DNA from: Ephemerocybe angulata
Taxonomy: Eukaryota; Basidiomycota; Agaricomycetes; Agaricales; Psathyrellaceae
Length of the DNA: 64,000 nucleotides
Assembly (NCBI GenBank): GCA_013368325.1
Contig: JAACJK010000001.1
Span: 2,046,001-2,110,000 of the forward strand
Direction of reading: 5' to 3'
Part shown: positions 34,275-45,734 of the stretch, one piece after another
Layout: each line of letters begins with the position of its first letter
How positions within the stretch are numbered: the stretch's first letter is position 1
Position numbers and translations under genes: made by a program
The notes under the pieces: model-generated
Seen by the model: only the letters and a program-made list of their open reading frames with translations
What the model was told of the DNA's origin: nothing
The model's database searches: none

Positions 34275-34430
34275 GCAGACCGAATCGAGGAGCCATTTAA
34301 GCGCACCGAACGCGATCCTGCGACTGTTTCCAGTATGTGGTGAGGCCGTGTCGTCTTGAGATGTGTTCTCGAGGCCGTGGGGTCGGTACTGACGGGGAAA
34401 TTCGTACTCTGCATCTCGTGCTCGCTCGGC
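34275..34430 (-). repeat. Repeat R2, also at 50,085-50,230
   Basis: The coding strand reads SRRIAFGALKWLLDSVC; the copy at 50,085-50,150 minus reads SRRIAFDALKWLLDSVC followed by QWDARAAVWK, and a third diverged copy near 47,110-47,040 minus reads CRITFDAFTWFL. Adjacent non-coding sequence (GTTCTCGAGGCCGTGGGGTC-like) is also shared by the first two. Confidence 0.5.
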
Positions 34431-34854
34431 ATAGGTGTGTTTCCGACACCGGCGCGCTGGATCCAGAAATATGTAAGCCAGGCAGTTGTGCTTGTGATAG
34501 ATTGCAGACTCACGCACCTTGGCTGTCCTGTAAGTCGAGAGCGGCGTGTAATATACTCGAGAGGGTACAGAATCGTCGCTGGCCAAGGCTCAGATCATCG
34601 AGGCGAGATCGTCGAAAGGTTCATTCCACTGTATGTCGTCCGTTCAAAGTTTGTGGGTGATCCTCGTCCTTATTTTTCCCAGAGTTCAGAATAGGTCGAT
34701 AGTACTAGAACCAGTCAAGCAACGAGATGGAGGGAAGAGAGCAATGTTGCGCTCTGGCAGGAGAGCTCGCATCGGAGTTGGAACCCTGGGAATATATCTA
34801 CATTTCTGGATTTTCGGACCGTTCTGACAGATCCGACAGGATTCGGACGCCCAG

Positions 34855-36025
34855 GCGAATTAGCGCCCAGCCTGCTTCTGTGTACCCGATGGAACCCGCG
34901 AAGTATGAGAAACTATAACGCACCGGTACTCGGCACTTAAGCTGATTCACGCCGCCATCCTAGCGGTTAGCTCTCAACGTTTCCGGGTACGCCTGCAAAG
35001 TCTCGGAGGCCTCAGGCGAGAACTCCCGTGTGGGGTTTGGCTCAAGGTCCGTCAACCCTCCTCTCCACCTCTACAAATATTGGATCTTGTGATATCCCCG
35101 TCTCATAAAGTACTGTGTCTCCTCGCGATTATCCTCCCTTGCGTACATACTAGGCTAACACTTTCCAGCTCAGCCTCTCACACCTCCTCTGTCGTATTTC
35201 CCTCGCAATTCTGAGTCCCCCTTGACGGTATGTTTTCACTTTTCCCCTTTACTCAACCAAACCGTGCATCATTCGCTGCGTCTACCCACTGTGATTTGAA
35301 CAACTCGGTCGAGCACCTTCCACCTTTGGTTGCGCACTAGGGCGCTTATCGGTCGGCTTTCTGTCGGACCAGTGCCTGAATCGTCGGATTACCGAATATG
35401 TCTACATGTTCCCAGGATTTTTGCTTCCGACGGAATATCTCAAATCTGACATCCGACGGTTTGTCTCTACTCCCATCTTGCTCCCATCTCCAGTATTGGC
35501 CATTTGAAGTCGGCCAGTATCTACACCTACGTCGCTACGCTTACTCAGGTACGTCTCTCGAACAACACTTTCAGTCTAAATCGTCTCTAATCGCATTATT
35601 TCTCCTTCTCCAGGTGCAGAGCTGTGCGCGAGCTAGACCCGACCGCTGCTACTCTCGCCTACTCAAAGACTCTCGCGGATGGCTGGAGATTCGAACCCAA
35701 AGGTGAGCACCGCGTATTCTGAATAGCAGTACGTGGAACTGAACCTCGACTCACAAGCTGCGTGCCATCGCTCGTCGCAGAAAGATCGGACCAGAGGATC
35801 TGTGTGGTATGTCAGCGTAGGTGAGTCCTGGCTCCTTATCTACACGCCGTGTGTCGACGGATCTCAGGACGCCCGAGAGACCAATCGCAGCACGACCGCT
35901 CGCATTCTTGACGTTCGATTAACAAGTAGCCGTTGAACTCAGGACCGCTGTGACGCGAACCGAGGTACGCTGCACATTCAAGTCGGCCACATTCAGTTGC
36001 AATTGGCTTACTTCCTTTCCAGCTC
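34855..36025 (+). repeat. R1 copy c; 1,171-bp duplicate of 61,187-62,357
   Basis: It matches 61,187-62,357 at a constant offset of 26,332, with no insertion or deletion and at least one substitution (35364 T against C). It includes a promoter-like TC-rich stretch with a splice donor at about 35228, then exon-like pieces: RAVRELDPTAATLAYSKTLA with DGWRFEPK (about 35618-35700, donor GTGAGC) and LRAIARRRKIGPEDLC (about 35757-35805). It is the 5' half of the R1 gene family in sense orientation and is cut at 36025. The encoded protein is not recognised. Confidence 0.8.
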
Positions 36026-36821
36026 CCGCTCCTACCAGCCAACCACAACCTTGCGCTTCTCCTGGTCTTACCGTTTAGCGCACGGTTGCTAGGTATAGGC
36101 CAGGGCGTTTCAAGAGGTTGGAAGTGACTTAGGGAGGAACGATAAGCTGAGCGGGGCGAAAGGAGAATTGTGGGACGGGGCCGGCGCGCGCATTGGTGCA
36201 ATGAAGCTCCACCTTCCGCGGCGATACTAGCACGCCAGGTCGCCCAAGTGCGACGTCCCCTCCGAACTCATGTGAGCACTGTCCTTCCCCGTACTCGCTA
36301 ATCACCAACTGACCGGACCTATAGGCCTCCCCGTTGCGAAGTCCATGGCCCAGCAGGCTCACGCTGCCAGCATCCCCAAGGCCGCGCACCTCTCCCCGAA
36401 ACCGCCCTCATTGACAACTGCTCCGCTACCGACAGGTGAGCGACACGACGATGCTTCGTGCATCCCCACCACCAGCCGCTAACAACCAACCCTCACCATT
36501 CACACCGGCGCCTTCGCCCCCTCGTCATGACGCTCAGGGAATGGCGCTAGGCAGCTCACAGCTCGAATAGGTGAGCTCTTTTTATACCAAACCTCTCTCT
36601 CGGTCCCTAACGCCCCCTCGTCCAGCGCCCCCTACCTTCGACGGCGCCAGCTCCATCACGCCCGTAGATACAGCATGAACCACCACCACCACATCCGCTG
36701 GCGCTGACCGTCCCACGACGACATCTCAATTACCACAGCGCCGTGCGACGGCGCCAGACCACCATCCTTCGGCGCCCACCCTCCAACTCCCCCAGCCTCC
36801 TCAGCCATCGACAGCGACCGG

Positions 36822-37563
36822 ATGACCACCACCAACAAGGTGCTCCGTCCTCTGTTCTCACCTCCAAACGCTTCCGCGCACGCCACGCTCGCTGAGGTCC
36901 GGACCTCATTCGAAAGGTCGTTTTTTGGACCACAGGATGGCCATTGCATCGCATGGCGTGAATGCGTCGAACTCGAATTGGACCTGGGGAGTGAGGCATG
37001 CTGCGCCTTGAGCTGGGTGATATTGCACGAGTGTGCCGCGAGGGTACAGAACTTGGGCGTCAGGTGGGAAGGAAACACTGACGTCGAGGGGTCATATAGC
37101 TCAGGTACGATTACCCTTAATCTACCTAGATGAGTAACTAATCGCACCACAGGTTCGGACGACGAAGACATCTTCACACTCTCCAACCTACACCTGCCCA
37201 TGCTCCACACGCTCACCTCGACGGACATGTACGACCTAGCCTCGCTCACGCCGCTCTCCTGCACAGCCGCGCTCCTCACCTCTCTCATCCCTTATCGCCT
37301 CTGCACTCAACCCATCCTCCCCTGCGCCCAACCTCGCCGGGCTCCCGTTTTCCCACCCCGAAGCGCAAGTACTCCAGCCCCGCAGGCTGGCTCATCCAAA
37401 CGTCCTCCACCGTACACTCAGCAACATCGAAGCGCATTCTGTGAAAGTGATGCGGGAGATCGATGCACGGGGTGTGTCGGTGTATGAGCGCGTGTTCTTC
37501 GATCCTGACAGCCGGGCTAGAATTGGGGTGTTGGAGAGGGGCGATCATTGTGCGGCGCTGCAA
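36822..37563 (+). CDS. Partial LRR/F-box-family-like protein
   Basis: An exon in the frame starting 36822 reads WRECVELELDLGSEACCALS and WVILHECAARVQNLGVRWEG. A GTACGA..CACAG intron of 47 nt (37105-37151) joins it to SDDEDIFTLSNLHLPMLHTL, and the frame then goes on to IDARGVSVYERVFFDPDSRA near 37455-37520 after a further discontinuity. This Leu-rich alternation of scoring segments is typical of the C-terminal half of agaricomycete F-box-like proteins. No F-box is seen upstream, so the gene is partial or its 5' exons (perhaps from ATG near 36342) are not resolved. Confidence 0.35.
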
Positions 37564-38295
37564 GGGCTGGGTTAGGAGTGTGCGGTTGTGGGCGGAGTTG
37601 GAGAGGGGAGAACGGGAGGATATGCAAGGGGCATGGAGGGCATGGGGAGGGTGTTCGCAGGGGTTTATCTGAGAAGGGTGGGAAGGAGTGTGAGGGTGAG
37701 GATGGGGGATGTTGAGGATCTCAGAGATGACTAGTCTTTGCCTAATCGCCTAATCGCCCATCTGGCTCTGCTACCTTTCGCTGGGGTTGAAAGGATGGTG
37801 CTGGGATGAGGGATGAACAATGATGGACAGCAGATATCTCTGGTAGTGGAGGGTTGAGGGTTATCTACATGCAGTCCGCCGCCGCGCTCAATGCAGCGGC
37901 CACCCTCGTCACGGCGGCGATAAATCATAATGTGGTGGTGGATGTAGGCATCAAGCGACGGCGACGACGTGCCGATGGGCATATGGAATGTGTGCTAGGC
38001 GCGTTGTTCAACGCAAGTACAGCGCGACGGCGGTTGGCGGTCCACTGCAAGCGCGCACGTGTGGAACTGGAGAAGGGAGCTCATTTTGTCAGAACGAACA
38101 CTCCCGGGAAAGAGGAGCAAGCGGTTAGGGAATGAAGGTCTGTATATCCACACTGTCTAATACCCTGAGCTATGTTAAATGTACTAATTTTCAAAAATTA
38201 AACACGGACTCGTAACATGCCGTGTTTGCAACGGCCACTGTGCAAGTATCCCCCACATTTTAGCCGTAGCCTCGCTGCCCATGTTATGCCACCGA
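37564..38295. other. No gene recognised
   Basis: Only short frames on both strands. In particular, no KDZ catalytic-domain motif could be found here, although this is where the downstream half of the KDZ gene would lie. Confidence 0.45.
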
Positions 38296-39746
38296 CTAGC
38301 GCAGGGGTTGCTTGCCTCCCCCCTCAGTCTCCTCGAATGCAGCGGCCTCCGTCGTAGCGAGTGGATCGGCAGTTGATGCTGTATCCTTCGCCCACTTGTC
38401 CACCTCGACTCTCGTCAGGTAGTAACGCTGGGATACTGAGCGTTCATCCCTCACCCCTCGCATCGGGCCGAGTTCCTCACCCACTTCCTTCCCTATTTCT
38501 CGCCTCGCCAAGCGTTTCAACGAGTTCCCGCCGTCCATGGTAACCAAGATGCCGAAGCGAAGGGGACTCTCGCCGTCTAACACATATGTGCAAGCCGGAC
38601 ATACGTTCTTTAGGCGCCAGAGACGCTTGCTGCGATCAAGCGCCCGTAGAACCATCTCTTCAACCTCCTCCGTGATGCCAAGAAATAGATCATACGCGGT
38701 GTTGAACGCGTCCGAGTATGTTCGGCGAAAGAGAATGCCCTGCAAGTCGCAAAGGCCTTTGATATATGGCTGGAGAGCGAGAGACGGGGAGCAGAGATGG
38801 AGATTGCGGTATAGCTCAAGCGTCCTCACTGTGAACGCGGTGGATGGGGTATATGGGGCGGTTGGAATCAGCCTTTGGGATATGAGCGCAGCAGGTACCC
38901 CCTGGTCTCCCGCTCGAAGTTCGGCATAATGAGAATATATTTCTGGGAAGCTGTAAGCCGGATATTCCTTCAGATAGTGTAGCTGAACTTACCAAAGCAG
39001 TCTATAACCTGAAGCTTGTAGCTACCCTGGAGCTCGTTCTCGGGAAACGCGTGCTGCGGGACCCCACCCTTGTATGCACGACGCCCAACCACCTCGTCCC
39101 ACCTCATGTACGCCTGCACCATACAGTCCATTTTTTTTTTGAATCCGTCGTTTCGCAGGTGCGTTTGATCGTGTCTTGAAGTCCGGTGTTCCGCCTGGCG
39201 TCGTCTGGGTAATACAGAAAGATTAGAATGCAAAATACGCGCAAGAAGATGCGCCACATACCGTTTATTCTGGCCCAGAAGACTCTGAAACTCCCCTCCT
39301 GCGTAACTCGATTCCAGACGAACGGTTCCGCTGAGAATGTCAGCAGCCGTCATGGGTTCGTCCATCCACTGGCTAGGGCCTGCCTCGCCGCCGTCGTCGT
39401 CGTCGAATTCCATGCTGCCCATCTCAGATGACGCGCTGGGAATATCGAGATGGGCAAATTGGCTCTTGCGCCGGGTCCCTGAAAGAAGCTCAGGGTCGGA
39501 CAAGCAAATGAAATGTGTTGTGGGCTCACCTTCCGCTTCTCGTCGCGTGTCTACTGTGTGCTGCAATATTTTTCGGTGGGATTTAAGATCCAGTCGGCGC
39601 TGCTCGTGGACTCCAGACGAGTTTGCTTGGGATGAAAGTATTCGAATGCCCCGGCGGGACGACGAGGTTGCCTTGCGTCGTTTCATTTGTGCGGGTGTAA
39701 GGAAAATGACTCTGCGGGTGTTCGATTTTGCCTGATCGTGAGTCAA
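38296..39746 (-). CDS. KDZ-class transposase N-terminal region with Cys cluster
   Basis: Four exons (39746-39530, 39478-39262, 39204-38993, 38942-38296) join in phase to 430 residues; introns are 51, 57 and 50 nt. Two introns are multiples of three without stops, so an unspliced reading also stays open. The C-terminal half has the KDZ-associated signature: GVPAALISQRLIPTAPYTPS, LELYRNLHLCSPSLALQPYI with KGLCDLQG, AYDLFLGI, ALDRSKRLWRLKNVCPACTY, and then the MDGGNSLKR motif followed by RYYLTRVEVDKWA. In complete KDZ transposases an RNase H-like catalytic domain follows; here the frame stops at 38296 after a Glu/Gly-rich tail. The start is not ATG: the frame remains open upstream to about 39,848 without an ATG, so a first exon is missing. 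It is divergent to the dioxygenase gene at 40135. Confidence 0.8.
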
Positions 39747-39849
39747 AGCACCATCTTTCTCACGTTCATCTAACGCGTCGCGTCGCGTTTCAAGATTTCT
39801 CAGTTCAACATTCCGCTTGTCAAACCGATGTTCTTCAGTCCCATCTCAC

Positions 39850-40062
39850 ACATTCTTTCCTCCCCACCACATTCTTCCAATTCTCTCCTCCCGTCTACCT
39901 CGCTGCTTCCCTCCCCCGGTTCTTGACGCCGCACCAGGCATCGTCCACGGATTGGAGAGCGCACCGGGCGTTTTGTGTTTGCTCTCATTACTCGCCTTCT
40001 CGCGCCCTACATCACCCGTATCCCTCAATCCTCAACTTTCTACGTGCATCTCCAGGAAAACA
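39850..40062. promoter_or_regulatory. Divergent intergenic region between the KDZ and TET genes
   Basis: About 200-290 bp separate the 5' ends of the two divergent genes. The stretch is C/T-rich on the plus strand (CCTCCCCACCACATTC, TCTCCTCCCGTCTACC), as is common just upstream of basidiomycete transcription starts. A bidirectional promoter is inferred from position only; no TATA box is convincing. Confidence 0.4.
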
Positions 40063-40134
40063 TGAAGTTTATTTCCTCCACAGTTGTAAGTCTAGTTGGG
40101 CTTTTGATTGATTTCCAGTGCTAGTGCTCACCAG

Positions 40135-41818
40135 ATGCCCGATTACACAGGCTCGAAAATCGCTCTCGGGCAAGACCTACTCAAGCTTTTGCGTAGCAAA
40201 AGCGCCAGCGGACGACTTCTCCGTTGTACCCTTTCTCCTCGCAGCCTTTGGCGCCGAGGACACGGTGGACATTGAGCACAGCGAGCCTTCCCCTGAGCCG
40301 ACCGCCGATGCCGCGCACCGCGCGCCTTCCCCCTCACCAGTTGGACTCGCTGGTGTCACCACGCCCAAGCGAAACCTTTCTGACGCTGGGTTGGACGATG
40401 AAAACCCGTCGTCCAAGCGCCACGCAGCTCCAAGCCCGTCTATTCACAGCGACGGCTTGAACCCGCTACCAGACACGATGGCGTCGGATGCGAGCGCGCC
40501 GCCAAAGGCACCGGTAAGGAAGGCGAGGGATAAGGCGCGGTTTGGCACATACCGAAAGAACACGCGCGCCAACGCCACGGTAGCTTCGGGTCAGGAACCG
40601 AAGGCAACCAACGTGAAGCAGCACGTCCCGGGGAGTTCGTCGACTACCCCGTTACCACAGGCCATCGACTTCGACGCCCTACCGGTCTCCTCCAGCGGCT
40701 ATGAGGCGCTGACCAAAGGGTCTACCGGGCCAAATGACGCCCGCACGCTCGCTGAAGTCCTGGCAACCGGGAAGAGGCACGTTGCCTGGGATGGGATGTA
40801 AGCCAATCAATTGCGCACGGCTATCTGCATGAACTGACCCCGTGCTAGCACTCCCCTCCTCTTCACTGACCCGAAAACCGATACGATTGGCATGGCTGCC
40901 GTTGGCCGACCTGACGATCCATTCTACGTACTCTCAATCAAGCACGCATGCGAGAAAATTCTTGAGGCCGGCCGTAACGCGAAATTCACGAGCGCCCAGC
41001 GTGATCACAAGCGCGGCCGCGAGTTCGGGGCGCTTAATGTTGGTGTCCTTGCTGGACATGGGCCTAAGCAGCCCTACAACCTGCTAAATGGCGTGCACGA
41101 ACCTATGCTCGCCGAACTTCTTGCTGATGAAGACATTACAAGGGTTGCCACGTTCCAAAGCGGTACGTAGAATTCTCCACTCTCCGAGTCTTCTAACCTG
41201 TACTGAAGCACCGTCCTCGCAGCGACGTTCCGTATTTTCATGCCCAAGCTATTCAAGCGGTACCACGCTCTCCGCCAGGATGTCGAGCGCCATATGCCCC
41301 ACCTCCAGTGGAACTTCAAGAAGAGTGTTTTCTCTGCGGCGGCTTTCAACTTCGGGCCGCAGACTGTGACTGCTCGCCATCGGGACTGCATGAACCTCCC
41401 TGGAGGATTCTGTGCCATTACGGCGATGGGCGAGTTTAATTCCAAGCAGGGCGGGCATCTTGTAGTCGAAGAGCTGGGCATCGTAATTGAGTTCCCAGCA
41501 GGATCAACTATCCTCCTTCCCTCTGCAGTCTTTACTCACTCTAACACTGCAATCCAGCCTGGTGAGACCCGTGTCTCATTCACTCAATTCTCCTCCGGCG
41601 CCTTATTCCGATATGCCGACAACGGATACCGTACTGAGGAAGAGCTCAAGGCTTACAACATCGACCTGTACAACGACATGATTCACAGGAAGTCAAAACG
41701 TTGGGAAAGTACTTTGGAGCTCTGGAGCACACTTGCAGACGTTCTGAAGTACGCAAAGTTGAAGCTCACGGAGACGGGGTCTGTTGTGGATTCAGATGCA
41801 GACTGCGGACAAGCTTAG
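40135..41818 (+). CDS. TET/JBP-type 2-oxoglutarate/Fe(II) dioxygenase, 506 aa
   Basis: Members of this family oxidise 5-methylpyrimidines in nucleic acid with 2-oxoglutarate, O2 and Fe(II), and act in the nucleus. Exons 40135-40192, 40245-40797, 40849-41162 and 41223-41818 join in phase to 506 residues (introns 52, 51, 60 nt). The N-terminal 200 residues are Pro/Ser-rich and basic, probably disordered. The catalytic half aligns with fungal TET/JBP enzymes: REFGALNVGVLAGHGPKQP, then ARHRDCMNLPGGFCAITAMG with the HxD pair His361/Asp363, GGHLVVEELGIVIEFPAGST, distal His414 in FTHSN, and the 2-oxoglutarate-binding Arg425 in GETRVSFTQ. All catalytic residues are kept and no frame is broken, so it is probably active. 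An alternative start at ATG 40063 would add a short exon across a 49-nt intron. It lies head-to-head with the KDZ gene, a known linkage in basidiomycetes. Confidence 0.88.
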
Positions 41819-42239
41819 AGTAGGACCTGCAACTGTATTTCTTGACTGTATATAAGTACTGGCCTTCTGCGAATGTATGACTATCATTTGTGTTTTTCCG
41901 AAATTTTGGTTTGTGGTAGAGATTCTGTGCGCGATCAGAGTTGGACTTGCTTGTCAGTATAGAACAATACACTTTTCAAATAAGTGATACTGGGTGCAAC
42001 AACGTGAGAGGAGAATTGAACAGCTGGAGAGAGTGAACGCTTACGGCGACCGATGGGAATAACACTTGAGCTCAGTTCTACCTCACGAAACTTTCGTCCT
42101 CCCTATTCGGCCAACAGTGGCCCACTGAACAGCACCGCGCCCAGCTCCTATGTTTGTCGAGTATCAGGCGCGCTGGGTGGCCTGGCTGGGGCTTGATGGC
42201 CAGAAATGAGATATCGAGGCGCCTGCACCTGGACGGGGA

Positions 42240-43205
42240 AGAACGATGCGATTAGAGACGATTTAGACTGGAATTGTCGTTCGAGACGTACCTGACAGTA
42301 AGTGTAGCAACGTACGTGACATTTTAAGTTAGATTCTGGCTGGCTTGCTCAGTTCAAATGGCCAATTACTGGAGATGGGAGTAGAGACAAACCGTCGGAT
42401 GTCAAGATTTGGGACATTCCGTCGGAGGCAAAATCCTGGGAACATGTCAAGGGGCTGTCGGAATAGAAATCCCGGACCCGGGGTCTAGGTAGGTAGGGGG
42501 GTCTGGGGTGGAGGCCCAGAGAATTTTGACCTGGCCAAAAAAGGAAATTTTTGGCATAGAAAACACATTTTACGGGTCAGTTTGAGGGTAGAATGGCTGT
42601 TATGCCCATATAATCATGTCAGCTAGGGAGAAAACAGTGACATGAGAGGTGCATTAGTGTGTATGTACAGTATTTGGGGTTGCATTTGGGTGGCAGATAT
42701 CTGTTATGCATTTTTTGACATATATACTGCCCTACTATGTATCACTACTGGTATATATATGACTTCTAACATATATATTGAAGCATCCGTTATTCTTAAC
42801 ACAACTTTTGGGATGTCAAAGCAACCCTAATGATGTCATATAATTGCCTATTTAAGTAATATATTCCCGTGGGTAGGTAGGTAGGGGTACTCCAGACGCC
42901 CAAACGGAGAATTTCGACCTCTGGTCCAAAATTTCCATTCCGACAGCCCCTTGGAACATGTGGACATATTCGGGAGATCCGACGATTCAGACGCTGGTCC
43001 GACAGAAAGCCGACCGATAAGCGCCCTATTCCAGGCCATTGGCATTTGCGTGTCCCTGCTGCGAACGCGGAGAGCTGCCCCACTCACCTCTTCGGTGAGC
43101 GATTAGCCAAATGGTTTCTAGTCGGCCGGCTAGCCACAACCTAAGCAGCAAGATGAATGAACTATGCATATGCGAGCTCGAGCTCGGACGCGGGATGAGA
43201 AGGCT
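42240..43205 (-). repeat. R1 copy d, interrupted by a MITE
   Basis: 42,240-42,447 and 42,954-43,205 together match R1 copies f and h in complement; the 506-bp MITE at 42448-42953 splits them. It is diverged and has no open frame of note. Confidence 0.7.
42448..42953. mobile_element. 506-bp hAT-type MITE with 8-bp target duplication
   Basis: CAAGGGGCTGTCGGAAT at the left and its inverted copy at the right belong to a 23-bp terminal repeat with one mismatch. GAACATGT is duplicated on both sides (42440-42447, 42954-42961). The uninterrupted site is visible in the other R1 copies (complement near 35400-35415; 48345-48360). An 8-bp duplication with CA-GGGG-like termini fits the hAT superfamily. 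TAGGTAGGTAGGGG and GAGAATTT-GACCT words recur near both ends. It has no coding capacity. Confidence 0.9.
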
Positions 43206-43215
43206 AGGATTTGGT

Positions 43216-44400
43216 TTAAAAAAGTATATGACATTTAGCTACTACAAGAGTTATAAGGCTACAAGAAGTACTTCCTCCCTGCGTCGTTGGAGGCAAGCAG
43301 AAATCGCAGAGGGCGGTAATGGACCACCCACGTTGTTGAATAGGAGAAAAGGGCGTGGGGGCCCGCGAATTGTTGGTGGGGAATTGGCTGGGGCCGGTTG
43401 TAAGCGAGGAATGTTGCGGGTGACGTTGGCGCGGTTGTTCGCCTGGTTGGACGCGTGCGAGAAGTGACGGATAACTCGTTCGCGCTGTCGAAGGCGAGCG
43501 ATGGGCGATGGGAATGGTGTTGGGTTCATCGCGTCGTTGGACACGAGCCGTGGTGGGAGACGACGTGAGCAAGGGGTGCTCGGTGCGGGGGAGCGGGCGG
43601 TGGTGGGCGCGTGCGGTCGTTGTCAAGGTCAGGCAGGGACGAGGAGGAGAGTCGTCACGCCAAGTGCTCTTCGCTTGATCCAAGTAGAGGTCAACAGCAT
43701 TGGTAGCAGCCAAGGATAGCTCAGCGTTTCCGACGACGAGGATTGCGAGGATTGTGTTTGCGAGGGCATAACGGTCCTTGTAAAAAGTGTTCTCAGTCAA
43801 GCGATCGCGATGGATGACCTCGTGGTGCTCGGGCTCGAAGTCGAGCGAGAACAACTGCGTACCTTCGTCCTGTTAGCAAGCCCCAAGTTGACCGTAACGC
43901 GATCTATCAACTTGGACATGTTCTTCTTGATCTTGGCTTGAGTGACCTTTGCGGGCTCTATTCAGAAAAAGGAATCCGGATACGCACAAGGCGGATTCAG
44001 AGTTAATCATGCCCTTGTCTCCGGTGGCCCTTGTACGTACAAATATATGTCAGGAAGAACGTCGAAGAGCTCATCTGGATTATAGTCGCCGTGCCAATCG
44101 GGCGTAGCCTCGAGCCTATAGAACTATGAGAAGTAGCGCAAAGGAGATATTCGTAGTACTTACAAGGTTTGCAAGCCAGGTAACGGGTGCAACGTGGAGG
44201 ACCCTCCGGACGACGTCGAGAGGGCGAGAAGGAGAGTTCGCATCCGAAGATGGAGAGAATCAACAGGCCCGAGGGTGGAAGTTGGATTCGCGTGAATCCA
44301 ACTTCCCATTCTTCTCCTCCCCACCAGCATGAACCGACTTTGGAGCGAATACAAAGTCGGTTCGTTCCTCGTCGCATTGAAAAGCGATGACGAATCACGT
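43216..44400 (-). CDS. Hypothetical gene-like region, model unresolved
   Basis: Minus-strand segments with coding character occur in order: EATPDWHGDYNPDELFDVLP with DIYLYVQGPPETR (about 44115-44020), KVTQAKIKKNMSKLIDRV (about 43955-43900) and LFSLDFEPEHHEVIHRD with YALANTILAILVVGNAELSL and AATNAVDLYLDQAKS (43858-43670). A GTAAGTACTA..CTATAG intron (about 44163-44115) joins the first to a preceding segment. The last ~130 codons of the long frame are Pro/Thr/Arg-rich and may be untranslated. No family is recognised. Confidence 0.35.
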
Positions 44401-45734
44401 TTCACCTAGCACCCAGCCGTCGCCACGGTTCTCAACCCCGCCCTCCCACCGCGATGGTCGCCACTACCAAGCCTCCACCGCGGCCAACCTCGCACCCCGT
44501 CCTTTCACTGAACAACGACGACGGCTCTGGTCCCCACCACCACCTTCGAGGCGACGGCGGGTCTCGATGCCACCTGGCACTGCTGCTCAAGGCTTTAGTG
44601 CTCATGCATTGTGGTTGGGAAACGGCGCTTAACGCAGATCCCTCAGTACCGGCCTCGCTCTGTCCGCCGTCGCCTGTGAGTCGTAGTTGTAAAGTCGATT
44701 CCTCGCTCATCTCTCACCACCACCTCTCACCTGCCCTCGCATTGAAGCAGGACGACAACTCTCGTCTCCGCCACACCTCACTCATCGTCGCAATGGTTCT
44801 CTCCTAGACATCGCACACTCCGACGCTGCGCGGACGAGCGGCCGCAGCTCTCGACACTCGTCTTCGTCTTGTCGTCACCTCACCCGTCGCTGCACCGAAG
44901 TACTTCGAAACGACGATGCTTGGTTCAGGTTCGTGACGCACCAGCGCACTCTACCACAGCACCTCCACTGAACTCCCCTGGGGCCTGTTAACGGAGGGTG
45001 TCTCAGATGGTCGGGATTTCGTGTATGTGGGGCTGGTACTCACCGTTGTTGACCTGGCTCCGTAGGCTCTTGTGACTACAAATTGACCCGTGAGTGTGTT
45101 TTGAGCACGGCGTTCGGAAATTTCGCTTACCTTCGTCGGTCCGCTTCAGGCGCACACACCAGACTCACAGGCACGTTTAGATGCCACCCCAAAGCTTTCG
45201 CTGCAGGTCGTGCCGCCTTCCCAGACCAAGTTCTCTCCGAGCGCGGTGGTGGAACAAAGTCCGCGCTGCCTGCACACGAGAATCTCTTCCATGGGGTGGC
45301 TGGGTGCAATATACGGGTGAGTAAATCATTTTCAAAGGCCATTTGCCAGTACTCACCTCAATACTGAACCACAGTGCACTCGCTTGGACGGGCTTTGACC
45401 TCGACCGAGCCGCTGCCGCTGCGCGACCCGCAGATCATCCGGTGAGCACCCTGGTATCACAGAATGGCTGTATCGGTGATCAATGTAATGTCGACACTCC
45501 CGAGTTCTTGAGAGTGTTTGCACGATGCTACGGCAGGCATTGCCCGTGAGTCTATGGTCGCATAAGGAAGGAGCACTCTGAGAGTGGAATGGGAAGTGTG
45601 GAGATGCGTGGGAGGTCGTTCCGTCGGAGACCAGAGCAGTGAAAGGAGGATGGGCGTCAAGAGATAAGTTGAAAAGGGGAAGCGTGGGATGCGACTGCCC
45701 GTTTCGCGAAGAGCTTGAGCAGACGTCATCGAAA
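44401..45734. other. No gene recognised
   Basis: C/T-rich and G/A-rich alternating stretches with many short frames; some splice-like sites but no protein family can be supported. Confidence 0.35.

Noticed and set aside
35670..35710. B-box-like word (complement GGGTTCGAATCTCC) suggesting a tRNA gene
   Set aside because: No A-box or cloverleaf around it, and other R1 copies have GGGGTCTAGAATCTCC at the same place; it is a coding stretch.
36656..37288. 210-codon minus-strand ORF
   Set aside because: Antisense to the LRR-like plus-strand exons, which are joined by a good intron.
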